Assembly: GCA_012934845.2 (NCBI GenBank)
Contig: WNNJ02000732.1
Span: forward strand, 1 to 64,000
Origin: Pomphorhynchus laevis
Taxonomy: Eukaryota; Acanthocephala; Palaeacanthocephala; Echinorhynchida; Pomphorhynchidae
Direction of reading: 5' to 3'
Length of the DNA: 64,000 nucleotides
This document shows positions 20,600 to 32,060 of the stretch, piece by piece. The first letter of the stretch is position 1. Every line of letters starts with the position of its first letter. The notes below the pieces were generated by a model. That model was not told the origin of the DNA, searched no databases, and saw nothing but the letters and a program-made list of their open reading frames with translations. The position numbers were made by a program, and so were the translations under genes.

Positions 20600-22780
20600 T
20601 TGCGCCAGCTAATGTTCGAGTAGTTGAAAAGATTTTTTTGGCATCGTCTTAAATTGTTCTCTTTGAATTCTTTCGAACACCACCTCTAGGACGCCGCCAA
20701 GATTCCTCCTGATCCAAGTATAACGTCAAGTTAGGTAGTATATCTATTCCCATCCGCAGTACATGGCCAAGATAGCGCAGTCTATTTTTCGAACCAGGTT
20801 GGACACGGTAACACCGAGTGAACATCGTGAATACACTTTCGCGTTTGATACGCGATTGAGCGTATTGACTCTTGCAAATCTGCGTAGACAGCGACGTTCA
20901 AATACATCAAGCTGCTTACTTGTAAGTTTCTCAGGCCAGCACTCAGAGCCATATAACAGAACTGGGCAGGCAACATACGAATACATTTTGATATTTGTTT
21001 TAATAGATACATTGGTATCGCGCCAGAAAGAGTTTAGACGTAAGAAGGGGGAACCAGCTTTTATTATCTGGCTTCGAATGCCGCCATCACATCGACAATA
21101 TCGGAAAATATTGAACCGAGATAAGTGAAAGATTGTGCCTGTTCAATAGTTATACCACCGATAATAACTGAGCATGGTGGGGAGTTTATGGCGAATAGCT
21201 TACATTTCGGTATGTTAAGGTACAATCCGTATTTTCTTGCTGCCTCGTCTATACGGTTTGTTGTACGTTGCGCATCATCAGATGATTCTGTCAGTACAAC
21301 CACATCATCCGCATAGGTCAGATCAGAAAGTAGAACATTGCTCAGATGCAAGCGTATACCCTCACTGTGCTGGACAAGTGTTTCCCAAGGAAGATGGTTA
21401 ATGACAATGTTGAATCGTTCTAGTGACAGTACACATCCATGTCGAACACATGAACTGACAGAAAACGAACTTCCGGTACAGCTACCTTCTCGCACGACAG
21501 ATATAGTATTTTCATACATTGCACCAATAAATTCACATAGACACATAGGAATACCTAAGGTATGGAGGAGTTTCCAGATGGCTAGTCGATTAACTTGGTC
21601 AAATCCTAGACCATGTTAATCTAGTTTAGACCAAACATCCTCGGTTCGGTCTAAATCCAGCTTAATTTTATCTTGTTTGAATTTGCCGCAACGGCCTGAT
21701 TATATTCAGAATTATGCTTTTTATGATTTTATATACAACCAGTAAGAGTGATATAGGCCGGTAATTCGAACATAGTGAAGCTTCCCCCTTTTTTACCACT
21801 ATGCTTGATAAATTCAGGATAAATTTGATCAGATCCTGCAGGTTTTCTGCATTTTAGTGTGCTAATTACTTAGCTGATCTCACTACTTGTTGGAAGATTA
21901 TCGTCGATTTCCAATACATCTGTGTGCGCAGTGCATACTTGACGTCTTTGAAATATGACATTGTTTTATGAGCATGTTCGGGTGTCTGTCTTCCGATAGA
22001 GATTTGTGAAATGAACTCTCCAGCGTTCTAACCGTGCAGATGTTTCGAACGCTTTACATAACATATCAGTATACCACAAACTCCTCTATGCTGACTAGGT
22101 GTGTAGAATCTTCTTATGAGACTAAAAAACTTACGCGCATTACCAGTATTAACTGACTTTTGGGATTATTTTGCAATTTCTAGCCAACATATCTCTTTAT
22201 CATTACGGATATTAGCGCGTAATTTGCGAGTAAGAATCGTCGTCTCCATGACTTTCTCTTGAACAGAGAAAGTCATGCTTGACTTTCTCTGTTCGGAGAT
22301 CATAATAGATGCTTCACTTATCCAATCTTTCCTAGCTCTTTTGTGATAAGAAAGAAGATCGTGAGCTGAAGAATAGAGCGCATTCTTGAGTGTTGAACAT
22401 CGTTCACCGATCTGACGAGCATATTCATTTCCATTCATAAGTGGGATAAATTTAGATTTCAGCTTGTGCGATACACTGTCAATGTATTTCCTACGGATAT
22501 AATCGTTTTCTAGTAGTCGGACAGATGCTTGAATTAACTTTGACCTTGATGACTTGGATTTGAATGTCGCTTCAATATCCATTATTACCAGTGAGTGATC
22601 GGTCACCACATCAATTCCCCAATACGAGCTGCAAATTTGTTATGGATTTCTACACCGTATGCAAACCAGAATAAAGTCGATTTGGCTGCAACCCATGCCG
22701 TTAGGATATGTCCACATTACAAGGTAACGTTTCCGGTGCTGAAAGCAAGTTCCATAGCTATCAAACAGTGAGTGCTAATC
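20600..22780 (-). pseudogene. 5'-truncated LINE, RTE/Jockey-group (family C)
   Basis: Minus strand. The copy begins in the end of the endonuclease (TYPNGMGCSQIDFILV, then VVTDHSLVIMDIEATF near 22620). A pre-RT linker follows (22609-22166). The RT palm has CVRHGCVLSLERFNIVINH, LSDLTYADDVVVLTES with an intact YADD box, KYGLYLNIPKCKLF and QSFTYLGSIFSD (21546-21064). The C-terminal part has CPVLLYGSECWPEK and FERRCLRRFARV (20986-20744). Stops and frame changes are scattered, mainly between 22160 and 21550 where the RT N-terminal fingers should be. Second copy at 36759-38939. Confidence 0.8.
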
Positions 22781-22813
22781 AAACCAAAGAGTTCGTCACT
22801 GTTTGCACATATA

Positions 22814-22908
22814 TAACAGATAAAATGCCATAATACGTAAAATCAAAAGATGAGCTTTTATATTTTTAAACGTTTCGATCAATTGCTCTTCTTTAGTACT
22901 TAGCCAAT
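22814..22908 (-). repeat. PLE 3'-end repeat with hammerhead-like motif, part 1
   Basis: The minus strand at 22898-22868 reads ACTAAAGAAGAG, CAATT, GATCGAAACGTTT: a degenerate CUGANGA, a short stem II and GAAACGTTT. The region is an inverted copy of 30787-30878. It is split from its other half (24538-24725) by a LINE insertion. Confidence 0.6.
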
Positions 22909-24537
22909 AAAAAATTAATGATTTATTAAAGTAAAAAAACACAAAATTCAAATATATATTTTCGTTTTTTTTTCTGACTTTTTCGACCCCAGCCAAGTAT
23001 GGAGCCCCAATCGAGTTTCCTTTCTTTATTCTTTATTGTTTTTTCTTTCTTTTTGCAGGTTTCGATTGAGATTTTTTGGTTGGATGTCGAGGATAAGAAT
23101 TTTAAACAAAAATTCAAAATGATAAACTGCTAAAATTCAATTCTAAAAGATAAAAATTCAAAATCATCATAAAAAACAAAATTTGGATAAAATTGATATT
23201 ACCAATAAAATAAAAAATATTTTGTAACATTATCTTAAAATTATTTAAACAATGACAAAAAATGAAGATATATACATTTAATTATACTTTTCTTAATTTC
23301 AATAATTTTTCTGACAAAGCACTTGTAGGCAAGTGCAATATAAAATTAATATATACATCCAATTTTAGAAAAATAATCAAACAAACTTCAAACAAGATAA
23401 ACAAAAAATTATTCAAAACATTTGATTTTTAAATTGTAAGATAAAACATTTTTTAATAAATTTATTTTTAATTTCAATTTCATTCATAAAAAATTTATTT
23501 ATTAAAATTAATAATCGTTTTAAAAATAGATATCGTTGTTTTGGAGGGCGATTGTTTGAGTAGAAGTACAATCCGCTCAATACAAACGCATTGAGCACAA
23601 TTACACATCTACCAATACCGGCATTTAATCGTCTCGCTCTTTCAAACATACGTAGCGCTTTTCTAACTAATTTGAAACACCTGGCCATATCTGACCTAGG
23701 ATGCAAACGTGGTTCGAAAACGGATCCCAGAATGCGCACCCGACGCTTTCGATTCCCTGGAAGAGAATCGAGTAGACGAGTGTGCTTTCAGGACGCCGAA
23801 ATCTGTAATGAACAAAATTGCTCTTCGTTGGGTTTAAAGACAAGCCAAACTTTGCTAAGCGATGAGCAACAATGTCCATTACAGACTTCATTCGCCCTTC
23901 AAATCTTGCATCCGACTGAGTATTTCTCTTAAATGCGATCAAGATGTCGTCCGCATAAATGATGGCGTGGGTGTTCCTATCCAAAAGACCCTCCAGAACT
24001 CCCCTCGTCACCATCATATAAGTGATAGGAGACAGAGGTGAGTCCTGGGGAAGTCCTTTGTTGAGATAACAGTACTTACCCCCGTCATCATCCAAGTAGA
24101 AAGTTCTTGCTTTCAATATACCCAGGACACGATGTAACAAATTACTCGGCATACCATCACTGGTTAACGTTGTAACTATTGCATCATGCCCCAAGTTGTC
24201 GAAGGCCGCCGACACATCCAGCGAATAGAGGACTGCAGGTAGTATATCGCTGGTGAGAAAACTCTGCATAGACCTTACTACCTTAACAGTTCCCCTTCCT
24301 CTACGAAATCCGTGAATGTGGTCTCCCAACATATCACGATCTTCTTAGAATCGAGAAAGGATCCTAGCAAGAGCTCTCTCATACACCATAACAATATTAT
24401 TATATATTGTTATGGGTCTTGTGTCTTTAGCATTCGACACCCATCTTCCCTTCGCAAGGAACACCACTTTTCCGACCGCAATATCACACCAAGATACTAA
24501 AGGTACTCCTAGCATCTTGGCAGCAATATCCGTCCGT
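22909..24537 (-). mobile_element. LINE insertion (family D) into a PLE repeat
   Basis: Minus strand, 5'-truncated. RT landmarks: KVVFLAKGR and ERALARIL (24500-24350), HGFRRGRGTVKVVRS, YSLDVSAAFDNLGHDAI (motif A), KGLPQDSPLSPITYMM (motif B), HAIIYADDILIAF (motif C, intact YADD) and LSLNPTKSNFVHYR, all between 24332 and 23800. A stop/frame change separates the first ORF (24572-24345) from the second (24332-23667). The 3' part (23400-22909) is AT-rich. The insertion is bounded by CTTAGCCAAT (22899-22908) and CTTTGCCAAT (24538-24547), which fits a 10-bp target duplication. Related to family A. Second copy at 39068-40697. Confidence 0.75.
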
Positions 24538-24735
24538 CTTTGCCAATTACGCATAATCATACATATATGCACTCACATTACACGGAAGAAATCACAAACA
24601 ATTATCAATCGTTAGTCAAGAGAAAAAATCTCTTAACTATTGCGAATTATCAACTTCTACGGAAAATAAAAAATGTGTTCTGTTTAATTGTTGGTCAGTA
24701 TAGGGTTATTTGATCCAAAATTGTTCCTTTTTTGC
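24538..24735 (-). repeat. PLE 3'-end repeat, part 2 (inverted copy of 30603-30788)
   Basis: The plus-strand sequence from TGCCAATTACGCATAATC to GGTTATTTGATCCAAAA is the reverse complement of 30603-30788, with few changes. Together with 22814-22908 it forms one complete repeat interrupted by the family D LINE. Confidence 0.75.
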
Positions 24736-24841
24736 CATAACTGGTAGGTTATATTTGCCGTTTCTTGTAAGATTCTTTTCTTTTTACCTTATCTGGTAGG
24801 AACACTATTAAGATAATTGAATGTAAGTTGACCAGAATTAT

Positions 24842-25590
24842 TTGAAATATCAATTACTTGTAATGACAGAAAGTGAATATTATCAGCACTCTAAGAGAAT
24901 CAATTTTATCTCAGAAATGCAAAAAAAAACTTTCAAAATTAACGCAAAGAGGAATTCCTCTTTCAAAATTAACGAAAGAGGAATTCACAGCAACCACACT
25001 CAAACGCTAAAGACGACACAGAGCGATGCACGCAAAACTAGATCAGGTTAATGATAACAAAATACTTAAATTATCTACTATACGAATTCCAGAAGATCAA
25101 AATAATCTCTTTAGGTCTCAAGTTTGTATCTGTACAGTGAGAGTTTAATCAAAAATAACTATGTCAAAACATGAAGGGTATTTCTCAGATATTGGTATCA
25201 AATGTGATTAGCTATGATGATAAAGAACAAATAAAGAAGCAAGTTTTCAAAGCAGAACAGATTCAGAAATATATGTAGTTACTTCCTAATTCTAAAACAA
25301 AATGCAACATTATAAAACCAATAAATAAGTTGAAGAACTTGTGTGATGCTAATGATATCATGATTTTCAACGCGGATAAGAAAGGTAAAACGGTTATTTG
25401 GAATAATAATGATAATAATAGACAAACAGTGTACATGTACAGCGAGGGGCTCACCAGTCACGTCGATATTCGCAGGACTATGTGTAGCATTTGTCGAAGA
25501 AATTTTTTAGAGTCTTATACAGACAAACCAAATATATGGTGGCGTTATATAGACGACATTTTCGTCATATGGTCAGTCGGAGCTTTCAAA
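24842..25590 (+). pseudogene. Penelope-like RT fragment with internal deletion
   Basis: The N-terminal RT region reads INKLKNLCDANDIMIFNADK then KGKTVIWNNND, a hallmark of PLE RTs. After a jump it continues with NFLESYTDKPNIWWRYIDDI and FVIW, the catalytic YIDD box. Palm motifs A and B are missing between them, so an internal deletion is likely. It runs directly into the ORF1 of LINE family A, which seems to have inserted here. Second copy at 41003-41751. Confidence 0.75.
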
Positions 25591-26875
25591 GGATTTGCTT
25601 TTTACCAGCAAAAACGTTGCTTACACAAACATCAAGACGATGAAAAATCATCTTGAAATCCTAATCCTTCCTGGAAACAAGTTTAGCGCTGTTTCTAATT
25701 TTCGTTTACTTGAGGAAAAGGAGGAACTTCCTCCCATAAAAAAGTTGGCCAATTTAATACTAATATCACCAAAAATGCCAATAGCAAGAAACCTTTTCTT
25801 CAACGAATTCCTGAGAACTTTCGTTGCAGATTATCAAGACAGAGTAATTCTTAACTAAGCAAGGGTTATAAACAATAAGTATAGACTATCATTTGTTTCT
25901 CAAGATCTGGCCATTGCATTCTCGAAATATTTCAATGATAAATTGTCTTATAAAGGAACTTTGACATTCAAGCCTATTATGGGATCAGTAAAAATCTCGA
26001 ATATAATTCCAGAATTTGACGCAGCAGACATCGAGGCTCTAGAAAAGAGATTTAACCTTCGTAATGTAATGTTAATTAAAGATAATAACGGTGCACCATT
26101 ACCGATTGCCTTTGCAAACACTGCAGATGAAAATGCCATCATACTCGCCCATTCATCTTATAATCCCTTTATGGTATGGACTTGTTGTTCACACACGTAG
26201 GCAGTGATAATATAACATGGCCTCACTGCAACACATGCCATCGCTGGGGGCATTGGAGCTCTGACTGTAGTATGAAGAAATTCTGTGGTGTGTGTGGTTC
26301 CGTTGACGAATCCCACATCTTTGACTGCAAACTTACACCTATATGCTCTAACTGTGATCAACAACACCCGGCCTGGTCCAGGAGATGTACAGTATTTAAG
26401 GGATACGCCAATAGGCACGCAATTTCACGACAAAACATCAATTCTTCGCCAACAAAATTTAATCAAGCCTGCAGCTCGTCAGGTCCTAGCACGGAAGAGT
26501 TAATGAAAATCCTTAAGGCTATGCAACAGGAGACGATAAAAGCAACGGAAGGACTAGTTACCGGTATGGTAAATCTTCTTTTCAATTCACCCACAACCGT
26601 CACTCCGGAGGCCAATATCTCCAAGAAGAGATCGACGTCTAGATGCAAAGCCTTGCGTCTAAGAAAAGATCGACTACTTCCAACAAACAGAACCCTGCGT
26701 CGATAAAATTGTCAAAGAAGGATAAAAATCACTGGGAACTAACGGCAGTCGCCACCAAGGGAGATAAAGATATTGCCCGTGGTCAAATGTCTCCAACTTG
26801 TGGGGCTGGATGTGAGAAGGGCAACCTTCTCACCTCCGATTACGACCCGAAGGGATCCCACTCTAGCTAAATTTA
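25590..26875 (+). pseudogene. LINE family A ORF1 (zinc-knuckle protein)
   Basis: ORF1 encodes the RNA-binding protein of the element. The reading starts near MKNHLEILILPGNKF, and includes SYKGTLTFKPIMGSVKISNI and APLPIAFANTADENAII. It ends with three zinc knuckles: CNTCHRWGHWSSDC (CX2CX4HX4C), CGVCGSVDESHIFDC (CX2CX6HX3C) and CSNCDQQHPAWSRRC (CX2CX3HX6C), followed by a Ser/Lys-rich tail (26400-26860). One stop near 25857 and a frame change near 26190 interrupt it. A related ORF1 lies at 63095-64000. Three knuckles in ORF1 are usual in the R1/I/Jockey group. The copy at 41751-42543 is cut off inside the third knuckle. Confidence 0.75.
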
Positions 26876-26879
26876 CACA

Positions 26880-29390
26880 ATGCAAATTAATCAAGAACCT
26901 TTTTCACTGAATATCCTTCAGTGGAATTCGGGAGATGCTTCTGCCCTTAGCCATCTATCTGGTAGAGATGCAGTTGCTATAGCCTTCAGGAGACGCGATC
27001 TATCCGACTCCCCCAGGACATTACTCAATTTATCCCTCAGCATATCTACACCTACTTTACTCCGTATATAGCCCCCTCACTCCTCTTCATCTCAAGGTTT
27101 TTTAACCCTAGTTAAATGCTGCTTAATATCGTCCCTCCTGTTAAACTACTCTTGTCCAGCACTGTCTTGTTTAGCTATATCACTCTGTAAAAACGGTAAA
27201 CGCATCAGTATAGCCAATATCTACATCCGTCCAGGGAAGATTCACCATAACCGTGACCTCCTGGATCGTATTTAGGGTAGTGGCTATGACATGCTACTCG
27301 GTGACTTCAAAGACAGAACTGCTCGTTGGATCAACGCAGCGATCCGCAGAGCCAGGAACGACTAACTTACTCACAAACCACCGTCCCTCACCTTCCATTG
27401 CTCAACAACTAATTCCCTCCTCGACATATTACTGGTTCATAAGATGTTGTTGTTGAAACCCATCTGTACTGAGAAGTCACGCCAAAAACAGAATATATCT
27501 CATGACTTAATTCGTTGGCGGATAGAGACAGATACGTTGCTTAGAAGGAGGTTTCACTTTGATCACATCAGAGTGGCTTTTTTTCAGGCAGCTATCCAAC
27601 ACTTCCCCAGAATTAGTAATGAGAGTTTGACCGAATTCAAGTCCTACCTCTCTTCGCAAGCTACCATGTTTCTTTCGACTACCCATAAAAGTCGTATTTA
27701 CAATCCCACTCCAACAAAACTCAAGGTCCTGGCTAAAATGCTACACCTTCCCAATCTCCCTGTTTCCGCTAGTCAGGCCCTTTCGAATGAATACTAGATC
27801 TCTAGATATAGGTTTCAGCTGAGCAGAGATAAGGCGAGCCTTACCCACCTTAGCTTCTCTCAGTATTTCTTTTGGAAGATATTCAAGAAAGATAAGTTTG
27901 CCTGCTGGAGGGAAAGGGCCATGGGTTGGATTGGAGACATTGGCCTTGACAGAGTTTTGGAAGAGTACTAACCCTACATGACTATAGAGCCACTCAATCT
28001 CCCCAACCAATTTCGCCTTGGTGCGGCTTTAGGAGCATGGATCTATCTGTTACAGATATCTTTAACTTTTGGGGTCCACTTCCGTACACCTCCAAATCCG
28101 TCGCTCCACTATCTTTTCGGGTCTGTCAGCTTTTGACAGCAGATCAAAGAAGATAAGTGCCCGTCACTATTCTGTTTGACTCACCATCCGATGTAGCCGG
28201 CATCAATATTAATCGTAGAATTTTCTTACCCAAACGTAGTCCGGTCTCATGTCCTAAAGATCTGCTGCCCATTTCGATTCAAAACTCCCTTATTTTTATC
28301 TACGAAAAAGCGCTTGCGCGTAGAATCTGCGATCATTTAAGTAGGCGTAACTTGATCCCACCAAGTTTTCATGGGTGTGTCAAAGGGCGCTCGTTCCATT
28401 CAGCAATTGGTGAAGTGCATCAGTTTTGCCGGGATAAAAAGCATCAACTCGCTGTGGGTGTTTTCCTTGACTTTTCCGCTGCATTTGATCGCATCTCCAT
28501 TCCCTTCGTTGTCTCCTCTCTCAGGTCCCTCGGGCCGCCTGTAAGAATTGTTAACAGGGTAGATATATTGCTGTACACCAAGCGGTTCTACTATGAAGAC
28601 GACCCTGATGCGCGTCAGTTTTACCCTATTACGGGTGTACCTCAAGGATCCCCACTTTCTCCGATCTTATATCTTGCTGCATCCATTGTATTATTCAAGA
28701 ATTTTAAACGTGATCAACATCTAGTGGTATACGCTGACGATTCCACAGTCCTGCTCTCTGGACGCAGGTGCAAATATGTAGTCTCGAACATCATCCGTTT
28801 TTTTAAGATTAAAAGATCAGTTACCCATATCCAATCTTATTTTAAATTCCTTCAAATCGCAGGTGGTTGTATTTCATGCCCCCTGTGACAAAGAAAAAAT
28901 TAAAGAGACTAGCACTCTCAGCTCTATCTTCCATATTGACTAATCAACCACACCCTACCTTCACAAATCGAGTAAAATACCTGGGTTTCACCGTTACGGT
29001 AAATTGGTATGCGAAAGCTGACATTGATATACTTAAACGTATCCTGAAGAGAGCGATGTGGTCCCTGAAACGGGCTTAGCATCTGTCATTGAATGGGAAA
29101 ACCCAAGTGCGCCTCTATGGGTACTTGGGCTATCTCGAGATTAGTCTTCTTTTCGAGAGGACATCCTCCAGAGCAAAGACTAAGGTTTCTTAAGCTCCTC
29201 ATCTCGCGATTACCGAGCATAGTCCGCCTCGATTGGAATATTCGGGGGGGGGGGTGGGGGATGAAAGACCCCCGGTGGTTCAGTCGGAGAGCGGCGTGTT
29301 GGATTGGCTGGAGGGCTCAGATCCCGCTGGACCTGAGGCCGTGACAATATTATGAAGACTACTGATTGATTTGGTTCGACATATCTGATT
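26880..29390 (+). pseudogene. LINE family A ORF2 (endonuclease and RT)
   Basis: It starts four bases after the ORF1 stop with MQINQEPFSLNILQWNSGDA, the beginning of an AP-type endonuclease; GDFKDRT at 27300 fits a later endonuclease box. RT landmarks lie in 28157-28890: ALARRICDHLSRRNLIPPSF, HGCVKGRSFHSAIGEV, VFLDFSAAFDRISIPFV (motif A), GVPQGSPLSPILYLA (motif B), LVVYADDSTVLLSG (motif C, intact). The post-RT part reads KYLGFTVTVNWYAKADIDIL (28975-29030). The conserved non-coding tail ends CTGAGGCCGTGACA (29345). Endonuclease and linker carry many stops and frame changes. A 10-base G run at 29246 is unusual. With ORF1 the element is about 3.8 kb, close to full length. Confidence 0.8.
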
Positions 29391-29931
29391 TGTTGTTATT
29401 TTTCTAATGTCTCCTTTTTAGTTATTTTTAGTGGTTTTTAGTTTATTTAAGAAATTCCTTATTATTGTCATACGGAAAAGAAAAATTGAAAAACATGCTA
29501 GACAGGCTTAACGAAGCCAGTGAGCTAAAGTTTATCTATGATGTTTCTGAACCGGTTACGTTCACATACTTAAACAAATCAGAATTAAGGACGGTAAGTT
29601 GCAAACTAAATTCCATCTCAAATTTACGGGCGTGCGGAACATGACTCACGCACGATGCTACTTACCTATGAAAACAAAGAGGTTGATGATACGTAACGAA
29701 TTTATTCGAACTAAAAAAATTGTTCGACACTAGATATAGATACTGTGGAATGTGCGAAGTTGAAGGAATAATTTCAATGTCTAAGATATCATTGAGACAT
29801 CATAGGGTGACATCAGTTTGAGAGTATGAAAATTAAAATAAAAACTCTTCTCGAAAAAAACAACGCATAAATACAAGGAAAACATATTTAAAATAGTTGA
29901 TACTGATCCATTATTGAAAAATAATTATTGT
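29391..29931. other. Unassigned spacer between LINE A and a foldback repeat
   Basis: Short plus-strand readings such as LQTKFHLKFTG and THARCYLPMKTKRLMIRNEF may be decayed PLE sequence, since a PLE endonuclease follows at 30.1-30.6 kb. I cannot confirm this. Confidence 0.3.
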
Positions 29932-30074
29932 AGCTGGATCAAAGGAATTATTAATTATTTTTGATATTTCGCTAACTACTATTAGCATCTTCAGAAAATT
30001 GTAATTTTCTGAAGATGCTAACAGAGAAGTTAGCGAAATATCAAAAATAAGTTCTTCTTTCCTTTGATCCAGCT
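29932..30074. repeat. Perfect-ended foldback repeat with hammerhead-like cores in both arms
   Basis: The arms begin AGCTGGATCAAAGG and end CCTTTGATCCAGCT. Plus strand 30009-30042 reads CTGAAGA, T, GCTAAC-loop-GTTAGC, GAAATATC. Minus strand 29994-29963 reads the same with GCTAA-loop-TTAGC. The core order is that of a hammerhead. Stem II differs from the GCTAG/CTAGC of the foldbacks at 78-270 and 50563-51508 but stays fully paired. Confidence 0.75.
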
Positions 30075-30099
30075 CCAATAATTGTTAAGAAAAAAATAT

Positions 30100-30602
30100 T
30101 TCAAAAATTTCAGTTTCACCCGGCATTGGAAAAATACAAATTGACGTTAATCAGGCAATATCAAATATAACGCACAATTCTGATCAAATTCAACGATATT
30201 CTTTCTGTTGGCATTCAAAGCCAACAGAAATATGTAACAACTTTTGAAAGCATCGAACAATACACAAGGTAGCAATAGAGAATGGGGAAATAAAATGTGT
30301 AAATGTTTTGCAAACATGAAAAGGACGTCATAAATAAGCAGCAAAATCACGGGTCTAACATAAAAAATACTTTGAATAAATAATTGCAAAACTACAAATT
30401 TAATACATTCTTGCACATGCAAACAATGTCAACTTCAGTACGTTAGACAAGTAAGCCGAGATATGAACATACGAGCACTGAATAGAAGAGGCAAAACAAT
30501 GATGGATCAATCAGCCATTCCATAAACAATGAAGGACACTATGGAAATCGTTATTATCGAAGGTGACCTACCAGATACGGGAAAAATAAAATAAAAGGAT
30601 CA
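30100..30602 (+). pseudogene. Penelope-like GIY-YIG endonuclease remnant
   Basis: The plus strand near 30420-30590 reads QYVRQVSRDMNIRALNRRG, then MDQSAIP, TMKDTMEIVIIEGDLPDTG. This corresponds to the C-terminal YVGQTSR...RFKEH...A.H...IE region of PLE endonucleases. Stops interrupt it. A PLE 3'-end repeat with a hammerhead-like motif follows directly. It may be the separated 3' part of the PLE whose RT lies at 24842-25590. Confidence 0.6.
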
Positions 30603-30880
30603 ATTTTTGATCAAATAACCCTATACTGACCAACAATTAAACACAGAACACATTTTTTATTTTCCGTAGAAGTTGATAATTCGCAATAGTTAAGAGATTT
30701 TTTCTCTTGACTAACGATTGATAATTGTTTGTGATTTCTTCCGTGTAATGTGAGTGCATATATGTATGATTATGCGTAATTGGCAAAGTACTAAAGAAGA
30801 TCAATTGCTCGAAACGTTTAAAAAAATATAAAAGCTCATCTTTTGATTTTACGTATTGAGGCATTTTATCTGTCGAAAAT
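30603..30880 (+). repeat. PLE 3'-end repeat with hammerhead-like motif
   Basis: This is the uninterrupted version of the repeat found inverted at 24725-24538 plus 22908-22814. At 30791-30820 it carries CTAAAGAAGA, a CAATTG segment and CTCGAAACGTTT, a decayed CUGANGA/stem II/GAAA series. It gives the empty-site sequence used to define the family D LINE insertion. Confidence 0.65.
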
Positions 30881-31207
30881 ATAAATACAGTGTCCCTATT
30901 AAGGCTGACCCCGACGTAATGAGTCCAAATACTATATATATCCAGATTTCCATAGTATCAAATCGCCACCTACGGTTTATCATCGAGATTTAAAGTAAGG
31001 AAGAGGAAAGTGTCAATGAAATTCCAAACGTTTCGGCTTAAATCAAGTTTTTTTTATTTATGAGTGTCTGTGCAAAATTACAAATGTACAACATTTTGAA
31101 AATAACGCACGCATTAAAGCTACATTAGTTGAAAGCAAAAAGTAAAACATTGGCATTTGCTAAAACATTCGTATATTGTTTTTGGGTGGATATATTTTGG
31201 GAGTATA
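30881..31207. other. Spacer without recognised features
   Basis: Non-coding AT-rich DNA. I see no conserved motif or repeat shared with other parts of the window. Confidence 0.45.
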
Positions 31208-31572
31208 TATAGGTCAATTTTGCTAGATCACTAAGATCCCACAAGATGAATTTCGCGGCTGAAACCAGCTAAGGTATCATTCTTTCATTACTTCCAACTC
31301 CATAAAACATTGACTCACAACACACCAGATTTTAAGCTGACATATTGGTATTGTCTCACCCGCTACTGTCGTGCAAAATGGTACACCCGAACTCATCAGA
31401 AGGATGTGTATCACCGTAGTTTATCTTTGAATCCTATTTGCTTTGTCAGATTCGAACCTAGGTTATCTCGAAAAGTGGGTAACACCCTACCGACTAGACT
31501 GACCATCCAGTACAGATATAAATGCTTTAATATATGAAACCTTCAATGTAATGAATTTCTGAAACCGCATTT
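31208..31572 (-). repeat. tRNA-derived SINE, copy 1
   Basis: On the minus strand the head reads GGATGGTCAGTCTAGTCGGT and, 30 bases later, CTAGGTTCGAATC. These match the A box and B box of a tRNA-type RNA polymerase III promoter. A tRNA-unrelated body of about 250 bases follows. A second, diverged copy lies at 31669-31945. Source tRNA not determined. Confidence 0.6.
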
Positions 31573-31668
31573 TTCCGGAATGCATTCAAAGCATTATTTA
31601 TATCTAACACTAATCTGATCAGAATATCATAGAATAGGTGATGGTGATCCTTTGATAGATTCTTTTAT

Positions 31669-31945
31669 TTATTGTCAATTTTGGTAGATCACACAAGATG
31701 ATTTCGCAACATAAACCAGCAAAGGTATTATTTCTTCATTCCTTCCAACTCTATACACCTTGACTCACAACATGTCAGATTTTAACCTGATTCATTGTTA
31801 TTGTTTTGTCCGCTATTACAGTGCAATAGTAGCACCCTACCTCTCTCGATGGGTCTACGCCTTACCGACTAGGCTAACCATTCAGTACAGTCAAAAATTC
31901 TCTAATGAAACCTCAATGTAATGAATTTCTGAAACCTCACTTAAA
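31669..31945 (-). repeat. tRNA-derived SINE, copy 2 (diverged)
   Basis: Same body as copy 1 (AGATTTTAA, CTTCCAACTC.ATA, TGATTTCGC in plus-strand reading). The head GGTTAGCCTAGTCGGTAAGG keeps the A box; the B box is lost. The two copies are in the same orientation about 460 bases apart. Confidence 0.55.
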
Positions 31946-31946
31946 C

Positions 31947-32060
31947 TTGACAATAACCAAAAATTAGCGATGATACATTTACCGTTTTTGTACGAAAAGT
32001 GTATACAGTTAAGTTACGATATTGCTATCTTATGTTTTTTCTGACTCACCTGTTTTTCTG
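31947..32060 (-). repeat. Inverted copy of the repeat end at 17141-17256
   Basis: On the minus strand it starts CAGGTGAGTCAGAAAAA (a duplicated CAGGTGAGTCAGAAAAA lies just upstream) and runs to GTCAAGTTTAAG, next to the second SINE copy. Confidence 0.4.

Noticed and set aside
20763-21128. Plus-strand open frame of 121 codons (and its copy at 36922)
   Set aside because: Shadow of the minus-strand LINE RT, which holds YADD and TYLGS.
23591-23932. Plus-strand open frame of 113 codons (and its copy at 39751)
   Set aside because: Shadow of the family D LINE on the minus strand.
31430-31520. Functional tRNA gene
   Set aside because: A and B boxes are present but the acceptor stem does not close and the copy is embedded in a longer repeat that occurs twice, so it is a SINE.
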